Shown here in pieces: positions 49,719-60,064 of a stretch of DNA of 64,000 bases. Each line of letters starts with the position of its first letter. Positions within the stretch are counted from its first letter, which is position 1. Below the pieces are notes generated by a model that had not been told where the DNA came from, did no database searches, and saw only the letters and a program-made list of their open reading frames with translations. Origin of the DNA: Lamellibrachia columna. Taxonomy: Eukaryota; Annelida; Polychaeta; Sabellida; Siboglinidae. The stretch is from the NCBI GenBank assembly GCA_963662155.1, contig OY759269.1, forward strand, positions 1,311,501-1,375,500. Direction: 5' to 3'. Both the position numbers and the translations under genes were made by a program.

Positions 49719-49785
49719 ATGACAGCGTGGCGAGTTGCGACTCTGTCGGTGACGGTGTTCGTGTTCTACTTTGTAGTCATAGCAG
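49719..49785 (+). CDS. nAChR-like gene, exon 1: signal peptide
   Basis: ATG at 49719 opens a 22-codon exon starting MTAWRVATLSV and continuing with a hydrophobic core VTVFVFYFVVIA, a typical signal peptide for a membrane receptor. It ends in a strong donor (AGCAG then GTACGT) after one base of the next codon (phase 1). The next exon at 57768 supplies CT, completing an Ala codon and joining directly to the mature N-terminus. The match of phase, strand, signal-peptide character and the known one-exon signal peptide of nAChR genes is the reason for the assignment. The 8-kb distance is the main doubt. Overlapping open frames starting at 49658 and 49671 are ignored because they read through the donor. 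Confidence 0.6.
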
Positions 49786-51884
49786 GTACGTACTACAGGT
49801 CGACGTTAAGCCCCGTTGTGTCGGCCCTCGCCGTTATTGATCGCTCACTGGCACTGCTGCTTCTCTGCAGCGTCGTAATCGAGTGACTGACCGCGGCCAA
49901 GTGTGACGTACCGTCTCCGGTAACTGGCTAATAATATACTATCGGGCAGACTGGGTTAGTCGAAACACTTTATAAAACTTTATATTAAAAACTCGTTTAT
50001 GTATCACAGCCAATGACGCGCGCACGCACACACGCACGCACGCACGCACGCACACACACACAGATACCCGTTGCGGCCACAATTGAAAATGCTGGGTTAG
50101 CTAGGGAAGGGGGTAGCTAGATATGGGGTTAGCAATGCATGGGGTTAGCTAGAGACGGGGTTAACTATAGTTAGGCTTGCATACCTTTATCTCCTTGTAT
50201 CCGTACACTTACAAAGAACTGCACACAACATGAAATGAGTAAATATCTTATTAACCATCAAATAGCTTAACATATCAGCTGCTGCCCATCAAACGTTATA
50301 GCACAACATTAAAATGTACATTTGTTTGACATATTTGATATACAGTAGATAAGTTATAGGATACGTCCTAAAGGAGAAGGTTACAAAGTTTAAATAATAG
50401 CCGCGCTTAACAAGTAATGCTCGTGTTGACTAGATGGAATCAATAATATATATATAATAATATAATATTAACTAGCCTGAAACAGACAATGTTCTAAGTC
50501 AAACGCACGCAACACGAGGCAAATTAGCAGCCGTTTTGATATATTCGTGTGAATCTATGCTGGAGCATGTAACTGAGCCTATACACTGTCACTGCACGAC
50601 TGTAGCCACATCTGAGTAGGCAATCAATAACTCCATATTTAACTATTCTTCCTTTACGCAGCCTGCCCACACTAAACACTCATTGTTTGGTGAAAGACAC
50701 ACGTTTTCATGCATTTTATCAGTATATTTTGGATTAAAAAAACATTCCTCCATGACTGTTAGATGGCTACCGCATTTCCGTTGCCATGGTACCTATTTGG
50801 GTTCAGCCTGCTGTTACGTTTCCCATTGGTGACCATGTTAACGTTTTGCACGATTATAAGAAAACAGGACCATCAAAAATTCTGAAACTTCTTACCTGCC
50901 GTTGTCATCATCTCATGGACATGCTGATCGAGTTTAAAATGCCTGAACGTGCCATACCCGTCAATGTTTACCAATTTCTGCATGAATTACTACGCACACG
51001 TGCCTTGTGGCGAAAAAATTGCCAAAAATCCTGCCTATTGAAATCATGTAAAAATCGACAGTTACACTGTCAACATGTGCCTGGCTCAATAAACCTGCTC
51101 AAATGCAGTTATATCAGATGATATGATTTAAAAAAAATTACACATATCTAAAATTACTGTGCCCTACATTCGTCTGTAACACACAGGAAAGTGTAACTGA
51201 GGCATGATCCCATTTAGATTTAGGAAAGGGGGTCTAGAGGCGGCACTCGCCAAATAACGCGTCATTGCTGACGCGCGCACCCCGTGTGGTGACGGAGGAA
51301 GCCGTCCAGAGGCATCAACCCGTTCAATGTAATCATCTTTTCACATAGATGATGACAATAAAAGTAATTAAATGCATGTTTAAATAGAATAAATATCATG
51401 TCTTAGGGATAACAAATATATGTTAGTATTCTTTAAATAACACACACACACACACCTATTCTCACCACGTAATAAAATCTTGACAAGTTTACTTTTAGCG
51501 CCTACAGTAATTTAATTAACTGCAGTTCATTTAATTTTCTTCAAAATTACAAAATACATTTTTGGACAAATCACTATATTTTATGAGCATGTTTCCATAT
51601 TGTTGTGCCAAGTGTTTAGAACTTTATTCTTAAAAGTTTCTTTCATAATAAATATATTCTTAATTTCATTGAATTATTTGCTTGCCAATGTTTTTTATAA
51701 TGGTTAGGTGTGAACGGGCTTTAAGCCGTCTGTCATCAGTTTCTGGGGTTTTGTTTCTCTCGCAGTGGTTCGTCAGTTGATTTCTTTTGGGCGTCCTCTT
51801 TTCATTTTTATAAATAATTTCAAATACCACTGCTACATTCCGAGAACATGTACTTCCATCTTCGTTTCAATATCGTTAACTGGA
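49786..51884. other. Intron 1, left unique part
   Basis: AT-rich sequence between exon 1 and the 36-bp satellite. It contains a short CGCA/CA microsatellite (about 50023-50063), four loose copies of GGGGTTAGCTAGA-like sequence (50093-50170) and a short CA run at 51440-51456. An open frame at 50786-51121 (111 codons) has no family I recognise and no codon structure that argues for a gene. Confidence 0.5.
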
Positions 51885-54800
51885 CGGTTCTGCATTTCCT
51901 CTTTTAAGACGTGGCGAGCGGGGGCAGCTGTGTCCTCTCTCAAGACATGGGGAGCGGGAACAGCTGTGTCCTCTTTCAAGACGTGGCGAGCGGAGGCAGC
52001 TGTGTCCTCTTTCAAGACATGAGGAGCAGGGGCAGCTGTGTCCTCTTTCAAGACATGGGGAGGGGGGACAGCTGTGTCCTCTTTCAAGACATGGGGACCG
52101 GGGGCAGCTGTGTCCTCTTTCAAGACATGGGGAGCGGGGGCAGTTGTGTCCTCTTTCAAGACATGGGGAGCAGGGGCAGCTGTGTCCTCTTTCAAGACAA
52201 GGGGAGCGGGGGCAGTTGTGTCCTCTCTCAAGACATGGGGAGCGGGGACAGCTGTGTCCTCTATCAAGACATGGGGAGCGGGGACAGCTGTGTCCTCTTT
52301 CAAGACATGGGGAGCAGGGGCAGCTGTGTCCTCTTTCAAGACATGGGGAGCGGGGGCAGCTGTGTCCTCTTTCAAGACATGGGGAGCGGGGACAGCTGTG
52401 TCCTCTTTCAAGACGTGGGGAGCGGGGGCAGCTGTGTCCTCTTTCAAGACATGGGGAGCGGAGTCAGCTGCGTCCTCTTTCAAGACGTGGCGAGCGGGGG
52501 CAGCTGTGTCCTCTTTCAAGACATGGGGAGCGGGGACAGCTGTGTCCTCTTTCAAGACGTGGCGAGCGGGGGCAGCTGTGTCCTCTTTCAAGACATGGGG
52601 AGCAGGGGCAGCTGTGTCCTCTTTCAAGACATGGGGAGCGGGGACAGCTGTGTCCTCTTTCAAGACATGGGGAGCAGGGGCAGCTGTGTCCTCTTTCAAG
52701 ACATGGGGAGCGGGGTCAGCTGTGTCCTCTTTCAAGACATGGCGAGCGGGGGCAGTTGTGTCCTCTTTCAAGACTTGGCGAGCGGAGGCAGTTGTGTCCT
52801 CTTTCAAGACATGGGGAGCGGGGTCAGCTGTGTCCTCTTTCAAGACATGGGGAGCAGGGGCAGTTGTGTCCTCTTTCAAGACTTGGCGAGCGGGGTCAGC
52901 TGTGTCCTCTTTCAAGACATGGGGAGCGGGGTCAGCTGTGTCCTCTTTCAAGACATGGCGAGCGGGGTCAGTTGTGTCCTCTTTCAAGACATGGCGAGCG
53001 GGGTCAGTTGTGTCCTCTCTCAAGACATGGCGAGCGGGGTCAGCTGTGTCCTCTTTCAAGACATGGCGAGCGGGGTCAGTTGTGTCCTCTTTCAAGACAT
53101 GGCGAGCGGGGTCAGTTGTGTCCTCTTTCAAGACATGGCGAGCGGGGTCAGCTGTGTCCTCTTTCAAGACATGGCGAGCGAGGTCAGTTGTGTCCTCTTT
53201 CAAGACATGGCGAGCGGGGTCAGCTGTGTCCTCTTTCAAGACATGGCGAGCGGGGTCAGCTGTGTCCTCTTTCAAGACATGGCGAGCGGGGTCAGCTGTG
53301 TCCTCTTTCAAGACATGGCGAGCGGGGGTAGCTGTCCTCTCTCAAGACATGGCGAGCGGGGGGCAGTTGTGTCCTCTTTCAAAACATGGGGAGCGGGGTC
53401 AGCTGTGTCCTCTTTCAAGACATGGGGAGCGGGGTCAGCTGTGTCCTCTCTCAGGACTTGGCGAGCGGGGTCAGCTGTGTCCTCTCTCAGGACATGGGGA
53501 GCGGGGTCAGCTGTGTCCTCTCTCAGGACTTGGCGAGCGGGGTCAGCTGTGTCCTCTCTCAGGACTTGGCGAGCGGGGGCAGTTGTGTCCTATCTCAGGA
53601 CTTGGCGAGCGGGGGCAGTTGTGTCCTCTTTCAAGACTTGGCGAGCGGGGGCAGTTGTGTCCTCTTTCAAGACTTGGCGAGCGGGGGCAGTTGTGTCCTC
53701 TCTCAAGACTTGGCGAGCGGGGGCAGTTGTGTCCTCTCTCAAGACTTGGCGAGCGGGGGCAGTTGTGTCCTCTCTCAAGACTTGGCGAGCGGGGGCAGTT
53801 GTGTCCTCTCTCAAGACTTGGCGAGCGGGGGTAGTTGTGTCCTCTCTCAAGACTTGGCGAGCGGGGGCAGTTGTGTCCTCTCTCAAGACTTGGCGAGCGG
53901 GGGCAGCTGTGTCCTCTCTCAAGACTTGGCGAGCGGGGGCAGTTGTGTCCTCTCTTAAGACTTGGCGAGCGGGGGTAGCTGTGTCCTCTCTCAAGACTTG
54001 GCGAGCGGGGGCAGTTGTGTCCTCTCTCAAGACTTGGCGAGCGAGGGTAGTTGTGTCCTCTCTCAAGACTTGGCGAGCGGGGGCAGTTGTGTCCTCTCTC
54101 AAGACTTGGCGAGCGAGGGTAGTTGTGTCCTCTCTCAAGACTTGGCGAGCGGGGGCAGTTGTGTCCTCTCTCAAGACTTGTCTCTCTCAAGACTTGGCGA
54201 GCGGGGGTAGTTGTGTCCTCTCTCATGACTTGGCGAGCGGGGGCAGTTGTGTCCTCTCTCAAGACTTGGCGAGCACGGGCAGTTGTGTCCTCTCTCAAGA
54301 CTTGGCGAGCGGGGGCAGTTGTGTGCTCTCTCAAGACTTGGCGAGCGGGGGTAGTTGTGTCCTCTCTCAAGACTTGGCGAGCGGGGGGCAGTTGTGTCCT
54401 CTCTCAAGACTTGGCGAGCGAGGGTAGTTGTGTCCTCTCTCAAGACTTGGCGAGCGGGGGCAGTTGTGTCCTCTCTCAAGACTTGGCGAGCGGGGGTAGT
54501 TGTGTCCTCTCTCAAGACTTGGCGAGCGGGGGCAGTTGTGTCCTCTCTCAAGACTTGGCGAGCGGGGGGCAGTTTTGTTCTCTCTCAAGACTTGGCGAGC
54601 GGGGGTAGTTGTGTCCTCTCTCATGACTTGGCGAGCGGGGGCAGTTGTGTCCTCTCTCAAGACTTGGCGAGCACGGGCAGTTGTGTCCTCTCTCAAGACT
54701 TGGCGAGCGGGGGCAGTTGTGTGCTCTCTCAAGACTTGGCGAGCGGGGGCAGTTGTGTCCTCTCTCAAGACTTGGCGAGCGGGGGCAGTTGTGTCCTCTC

Positions 54801-57240
54801 TCAAGACTTGGCGAGCGGGGGTAGTTGTGTCCTCTCTCAAGACTTGGCGAGCGGGGGCAGTTGTGTCCTCTCTCAAGACTTGGCGAGCGGGGGCAGCTGT
54901 GTCCTCTCTCAAGACTTGGCGAGCGGGGGCAGCTGTGTCCTCTCTCAAGACTTGGCGAGCGGGGGCAGTTGTGTCCTCTCTCAAGACTTGGCGAGCGGGG
55001 GCAGTTGTGTCCTCTCTCAAGACTTGGCGAGCGGGGGCAGTTGTGTCCTCTCTAAAGACTTGGCGAGCGGGGGCAGTTGTGTCCTCTCTCAAGACTTGGC
55101 GAGCGGGGGCAGTTGTGTCCTCTCTCAAGACTTGGCGAGCGGAGGCAGCTGTGTCCTCTCTCAAGACTTGGCGAGCGGGGGCAGGTGTGTCCTCTCTCAA
55201 GACTTGGAGAGCGGGGGTAGCTGTGTCCTCTCTCAAGACTTGGCGAGCGGGGGCAGTTGTGTCCTCTCTCAAGACTTGGCGAGCGGGGGTAGTTGTGTCC
55301 TCTCTCAAGACTTGGCGAGCGGGGGGCAGTTGTGTTCTCTCTCAAGACTTGGCGAGCGGGGGTAGTTGTGTCCTCTCTCATGACTTGGCGAGCGGGGGCA
55401 GTTGTGTCCTCTCTCAAGACTTGGCGAGCGGGGGCAGTTGTGTCCTCTCTCAAGACTTGGCGAGCGGGGGTAGTTGTGTCCTCTCTCAAGACTTGGCGAG
55501 CGGGGGCAGTTGTGTCCTCTCTCAAGACTTGGCGAGCGGGGGTAGTTGTGTCCTCTCTCAAGACTTGGCGAGCGGGGGCAGTTGTGTCCTCTCTCAAGAC
55601 TTGGCGAGCGGGGGCAGTTGTGTCCTCTCTCAAGACTTGGCGAGCGGGGTCAGCTGTGTCCACTCTCAAGACTTGGCGAGCGGGGGCAGCTGTGTCCTCT
55701 CTCAAGACTTGGCGAGCGGGGGCAGCTGTGTCCTCTCTCAGGACTTGGCGAGCGGGGTCAGTTGTGTCCTCTTTCAAGACATGGCGAGCGGGGTCAGTTG
55801 TGTCCTCTCTCAAGACTTGGCGAGCGGGGGCAGCTGTGTCCTTTCTCAAGACATGGCGAGCGGGGGCAGTTGTGTCCTCTTTCAAGACTTGGCGAGCGGG
55901 TGCAGTTGTGTCCTCTCTCAAGACATGGCGAGCGGGGTCAGCTGTGTCCTCTCTCAAGACATGGCGAGCGGGGTCAGCTGTGTCCTCTCTCAAGACTTGG
56001 CGAGCGGGGTCAGCTGTGTCCTCTCTCAAGACTTGGCGAGCGGGGTCAGTTGTGTCCTCTCTCAAGACTTGGCGAGCTGGGACAGTTGTATCCTCTCTCA
56101 AGACTTGGCGAGCGGGGACAGTTGTATCCTCTCTCAAGACTTGGCGAGCGGGGGCAGTTGTGTCCTTTCTCAAGACATGGTGAGCGGGGGCAGTTGTGTC
56201 CTCTCTCAAGACTTGGCGAGCGGGGTCAGCTGTGTCCTCTCTCAAGACATGGCGAGCGAGGACAGTTGTATCCTCTCTCAAGACTTGGCGAGCGGGGACA
56301 GTTGTATCCTCTCTCAAGACATGGCGAGCGGGGACAGTTGTATCCTCTCTCAAGACTTGGCGAGCGGGGGCAGTTGTGTCCTCTCTCAAGACTTGGCGAG
56401 CGGGGTCAGCTGTGTCCTCTCTCAAGACTTGGCGAGCGGGGTCAGTTGTATCCTCTCTCAAGACTTGGCGAGCGAGGACAGTTGTATCCTCTCTCAAGAC
56501 TTGGCGAGCGGGGGCAGTTGTATCCTCTCTCAAGACATGGCGAGTGGGGACAGTTGTATCCTCTCTCAAGACTTGGCGAGCGGGGGCAGTTGTGTCCTCT
56601 CTCAAGACTTGGCGAGCGGGGTCAGCTGTGTCCTCTCTCAAGACTTGGCGAGCGGGGTCAGCTGTGTCCTCTCTCAAGACATGGCGAGCGAGGACAGTTG
56701 TATCCTCTCTCAAGACTTGGCGAGCGGGGGCAGTTGTATCCTCTCTCAAGACATGGCGAGCGGGGGCAGTTGTATCCTCTCTCAAGACTTGGCGAGCGGG
56801 GGCAGTTGTATCCTCTCTCAAGACATGGCGAGCGGGGACAGTTGTATCCTCTCTCAAGACTTGGCGAGCGGGGGCAGTTGTGTCCTCTCTCAAGACTTGG
56901 CGAGCGGGGTCAGCTGTGTCCTCTCTCAAGACTTGGCGAGCGGGGTCAGCTGTGGCCTCTCTCAAGACTTGGCGAGCGGGGGCAGCTGTGTCCTCTCTCA
57001 AAACTTGGCGAGCGGGGGTAGTTGTGCCCTCTCTCAAGACTTGGCGAGCGGGGGCAGTTGTGTCCTCTTTCAAGACTTGGCGAGCGGGGGCAGTTGTGTC
57101 CTCTCTCAAGACTTGGCGAGCGGGGGCAGTTGTGTCCTCTCTCAGGACTTGGCGAGCGGGGTCAGCTGTGTCCTCTCTCAAGACTTGGGCAGCGGGGTCA
57201 GCTGTGTCCTCTCTCAGGACTTGGCGAGCGTGGGCAGTTG
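51885..57240. repeat. 36-bp satellite array, about 149 copies, inside intron 1
   Basis: Unit core GCTGTGTCCTCTTTCAAGAC followed by ATGGGGAGCGGGG or a variant; period 36 bp over 5.36 kb. Variants are zoned: ATGGGGAGCG units to about 52900, ATGGCGAGCGGGGTCA units to about 53400, and CTTGGCGAGCGGGGGCAGTT units beyond, mixed again after 55740. Each unit carries CAGCTG or CAGTTG. Because 36 is a multiple of three and most frames lack stops, several frames on both strands stay open for hundreds of codons; this is not evidence for proteins. A block marked by CATGACTTGG recurs at 54224, 54623 and 55379, showing larger duplications. One unit has lost part of its sequence near 54181. Confidence 0.97.
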
Positions 57241-57767
57241 TGTGAGCTACTCTACATATACCTGTATAACTAATTAACCGTTGTGCAATACCTAGAAACG
57301 TTAGATTATGATTCAGAGGGTAGTTCCGTTACCCTCCAGCCAGACCTAGACCAGAAATCATGTTTCTAACCGTCGGTTACCATTAATTAGGTTTAGCTGT
57401 CCAATCAATGTAAAATAAATTAATGAAACGAATAATCTACAAATTGTATCAGTCCAGCGTGGACAAGTTATGCCAAATTTCCAGATATCTGATATCGTGT
57501 ATATGAAAATGTGTTGGACATAAACGAGCCACACCTCTAACACACGTGTCCTGAAACGCGACCATTTCCTTTCCGTCGATTGTAGCAGATTGACCCAGTA
57601 TTGCGGAGTTACACATTATATAAAGACTTAAACACGAGTTAGTCGTGCATTGCGGACGTAATACGGTTGTTTTTTATTTGACAACATGAAGAGTATGTGT
57701 ATGTCAGGTAGTCTTATTTCAATTGTGTCGCGCAATGACCCTGTGGTGATGACCCCGTGTCTTGTAG
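57241..57767. other. Intron 1, right unique part
   Basis: Unique AT-rich sequence between the satellite and exon 2. It includes a TATATAAAG string at 57617 that I read as intronic. No repeat or coding signal was seen before the exon 2 acceptor. Confidence 0.5.
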
Positions 57768-57940
57768 CTGACGACAACGGGACATGCAAGACGCCGGCGC
57801 CGTCGCCGTCTGTGGCGACCGAGAAGCGTCTGATGGACTGTCTGATGAAGTCTTACAACCAAGACGTGCGACCCGCCCACAACGTCAGCGACGTCGTCAC
57901 GGTGCACTTCGACATGACATACATCCACATCGTATCACTG
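57768..57940 (+). CDS. nAChR-like gene, exon 2: N-terminal helix and first beta strands
   Basis: Acceptor CCCCGTGTCTTGTAG precedes 57768. The exon (2 nt plus 57 codons) encodes an acidic linker with a glycosylation-type NGT, then EKRLMDCLMKSYNQDVRP, the N-terminal alpha helix and following loop of nAChR subunits, and VTVHFDMTYIHIVSL, the first beta strands. NVSD is a second N-glycosylation sequon. It stops at CTG before GTCGGT, exactly where nAChR exon 2 ends (before the 45-bp exon). That donor is weaker than consensus. At 173 bp it is longer than the usual roughly 140 bp because the linker before the helix is longer. An in-frame ATG at 57686 exists, but the stretch 57686-57767 does not look like a signal peptide and is better read as intron. 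Confidence 0.88.
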
Positions 57941-58418
57941 GTCGGTGATGAACATTACCAGCTGCCTACCAATCTTACAAGTGCAATTGTTATGTAATCA
58001 GTTTTGTTGCATAATGTATGTGGTTATGTAATAAATGATAATTGAATGTTTGTTGCTACAAAACATGCCTATAACTAGCGTAAGTTAAAGCCACGTTACT
58101 TGGACATTATGTCCTTAACCTCTTATTCCGAACTAAATAAAACCGTGCATGTACACTTTGAGTATTTCAGTCGTACCCACTTATACCAACACATGCACAC
58201 GCCAAATTACGCTAGGAAAATTTGCATTTATTCTGACGAATAAATCAAAACTTTACAACATCGATATACATTTTTAGAACTAACTAAGTTATCGGTACAC
58301 TGACGTAAGAATAAATACCTACAACTAATGTTTCAGTTAGGAATTTCGGATCAAATAAAAACTATGCTTTGTGTTTAGTTTGGTCTTGTCGTGATATATT
58401 GTTGTTTGTTGTTTTCAG

Positions 58419-58463
58419 AACACCAAGTCTAACACGCTGCGCTCAAAGTCGTGGTTACAAAAG
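58419..58463 (+). CDS. nAChR-like gene, exon 3: conserved 45-bp mini-exon
   Basis: A textbook acceptor (GTTTGTTGTTTTCAG) is followed by exactly 45 bp and then GTAGTA. It encodes NTKSNTLRSKSWLQK, which fits the family's strand with its K-x-x-x-L and W-L-x-x pattern. The Trp corresponds to the loop D aromatic residue on the complementary face of the agonist site. The 45-bp size and phase 0/0 are those of exon 3 in nAChR genes. It is too short for ORF finders. A run of basic and serine residues replaces the usual TTN before the Trp, so this strand is divergent. Confidence 0.85.
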
Positions 58464-58507
58464 GTAGTATTATTAAATGTGAATAAAATAGTTGACTGTG
58501 GCCATAG

Positions 58508-58598
58508 TCTGGTGTGAGGGCGACAGTAAGACGTGACGCTGGTGTGAGGGCGACAGTAAGACGTGACGCTGGTGTGAGGGCAACAGTAAGACGTGACG
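58508..58598. repeat. 30-bp minisatellite, 3 copies (intron 3)
   Basis: Three tandem copies of a unit containing GGTGTGAGGGCGACAGTAAG and ACGTGACG, just downstream of the 45-bp exon. Confidence 0.9.
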
Positions 58599-58732
58599 TT
58601 ATTGAGCGGACTACAAAGTATAATGTATTTGTAGCAGACACGTTGAAATAGAAATGACCAGCCAGGCGAGAACTTCGTAGTGTATTAAGCCCTGTTACTG
58701 CGACCGTATATCAGAATGGTATGGTTGCGTAT

Positions 58733-58751
58733 GCGTGCGTGCGTGCGTGAG

Positions 58752-58799
<48 letters not shown>

Positions 58800-58802
58800 T
58801 GA
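58733..58802. repeat. (GCGT)n microsatellite (intron 3)
   Basis: About 16 GCGT units with one GAGT interruption near the start. The same tetranucleotide family (as CGCA on the other strand) appears at 23885, 38710, 45478, 50023 and 61310. Confidence 0.95.
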
Positions 58803-58931
58803 AGGTGCGTGTGTGCGTGCTTGTGCAATGTTATATTCTTGTAACGTTTACACATAGTTTTAACGTGTCATGCCGAATGTTGACACATGTGTTTAATGTG
58901 CCTGTCAAACGACATGTCACGTTAAGCTAAC

Positions 58932-59219
58932 ATGTACTCCTTGTAAACATTACAGTCGCCATTTTATCCTTCAGAGCTGGGTTGACCCGCAGTTAAAATG
59001 TACTCCTTGTAAACATTTCGTCCTTCAGAGCTGGGTTGACCCGCAGTTAAAATGTACTCCTTGTAAACATTTCGTCCTTCAGAGCTGGGTTGACCCGCAG
59101 TTAAAATGTACTCCTTGTAAACATTTCGTCCTTCAGAGCTGGGTTGACCCGCAGTTAAAATGTACTCCTTGTAAACATTTCATCCTTCAGAGCTGGGTTG
59201 ACCCGCAGTTAAAATGGGA
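58932..59219 (+). repeat. 54-bp tandem duplication of a splice acceptor and exon start
   Basis: Five copies of CCTTCAG/AGCTGGGTTGACC... begin exon-like sequence at 58975, 59029, 59083, 59137 and 59191, each exactly 54 bp apart. The last runs into exon 4. Each of the first four reads SWVDPQLKCTPCKHF then V/I-L-Q, with no stop, and continues in frame into the next copy. The first copy keeps a longer intron flank; later copies lack 12 bp of it. The junction shows ATG microhomology between exon (AAAATGGGAT) and intron (ACATGTACTCC). Confidence 0.97.
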
Positions 59220-59300
59220 TCCGAAGAATTTCGGGAATATCGACACAATCCGGATACCAGCGAAAAAGATTTGGACACCCGACATTGTTCTGTATAACAG
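59191..59300 (+). CDS. nAChR-like gene, exon 4: loop A exon, 110 bp
   Basis: The exon begins after ATCCTTCAG and ends before GTAGGT, exactly 110 bp, the conserved size of nAChR exon 4. It encodes SWVDPQLKWDPKNF, then IRIPAKKIWTPDIVLYN, which holds the RIP and W-x-P-D-x-x-L-Y-N signatures; the Tyr is the loop A agonist-site residue. It starts in phase 0 and ends in phase 2 (AG), and exon 5 supplies the C of a Ser codon. The first 26 bp of this exon, with its acceptor, recur four times directly upstream (starts at 58975, 59029, 59083 and 59137), all in frame with it, so the true start could vary between transcripts. Confidence 0.95.
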
Positions 59301-59454
59301 GTAGGTCGATTACTCGTGAACAGGTCCATCAGGTCGGTAGATAATAATGTATTAGCGAAGTTCTTCTAATCCCAACTATTGAGGTTTACTTAACGTTTCG
59401 ACTGCTGTCGGTAGCTTTCATCAGGAAGTGTTGCTTTCTCTCTCTATCACCTTT

Positions 59455-59918
59455 GCTCCCTGTCAATCAATGATGCAATTGTTTCTGTCTCCATGGTCTG
59501 TTATTGCTCCCTGTCAATCAATGATGTAATTGTTTCTGTCTCCATGGTCTGTTATTGCTCCCTGTCAATCAATGTTGCAATTGTTTCTGTCTCCATGGTC
59601 TGTTATTGCTCCCTGTCAATCAATTATGTAATTGTTTCTGTCTCCATGGTCTGTTATTGCTCCCTGTCAATCAATGATGCAATTGTTTCTGTCTCCATGG
59701 TCTGTTATTGCTCCCTGTCAATCAATGATGCAATTGTTTCTGTCTCCATGGTCTGTTATTGCTCCCTGTCAATCAATGATGCAATTGTTTCTGTCTCCAT
59801 GGTCTGTTATTGCTCCCTGTCAATCAATGATGCAATTGTTTCTGTCTCCATGGTCTGTTATTGCTCCCTGTCAATCAATGATGCAATTGTTTCTGTCTCC
59901 ATGGTCTGTTGTTGCAGA
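59455..59918. repeat. 51-bp minisatellite, about 9 copies (intron 4)
   Basis: Unit contains TTGCTCCCTGTCAATCAATG and TGTCTCCATGGTCTGTTA; 51 bp, nearly identical copies. The 168-codon and 107-codon open frames here are repeat artefacts of a period divisible by three. Confidence 0.97.
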
Positions 59919-60023
59919 CTTATGCTCTATCGTCGCAGACTCTTTCGTTTGTTGACGGGTAAAAAGAAAGAGTTAGTGTTAGGTCAGCAAGAAGCATAAT
60001 TGACAGTTTCAGCTATACGTTCT

Positions 60024-60064
60024 TCACTCTATGTTCTTCACTCTACGTTCTTCACTCTACGTAT
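60024..60064. repeat. Short 15-bp direct repeat (intron 4)
   Basis: GTTCTTCACTCTACG-like unit, three copies, one of them with TATG. Confidence 0.85.

Noticed and set aside
50093..50170. GGGGTTAGC repeats as telomere-like sequence
   Set aside because: Irregular, few copies, and not TTAGGG.
50786..51121. 111-codon frame in intron 1 as a nested gene
   Set aside because: No recognised domain, no supporting splice or poly(A) signals; consistent with chance.
51833..57277. Many long frames (up to 925 codons) on both strands
   Set aside because: They arise from a 36-bp repeat divisible by three with no stop; five or six frames are open at once, and the region lies in intron 1 of a supported gene.
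57617..57767. TATATAAAG at 57617 and ATG at 57686 as promoter and start of the receptor gene
   Set aside because: The stretch encoded after 57686 is not a signal peptide, while exon 1 at 49719 gives one with a matching phase-1 donor and 57768 has a matching acceptor. Kept only as a less likely alternative first exon.
57941..57996. Exon 2 continuing in frame to encode the exon 3 strand
   Set aside because: It hits a stop, lacks the loop D Trp, and a proper 45-bp exon with Trp is found at 58419-58463.
59493..59999. 168-codon frame with a 17-residue repeat
   Set aside because: 51-bp minisatellite within intron 4 of the receptor gene.
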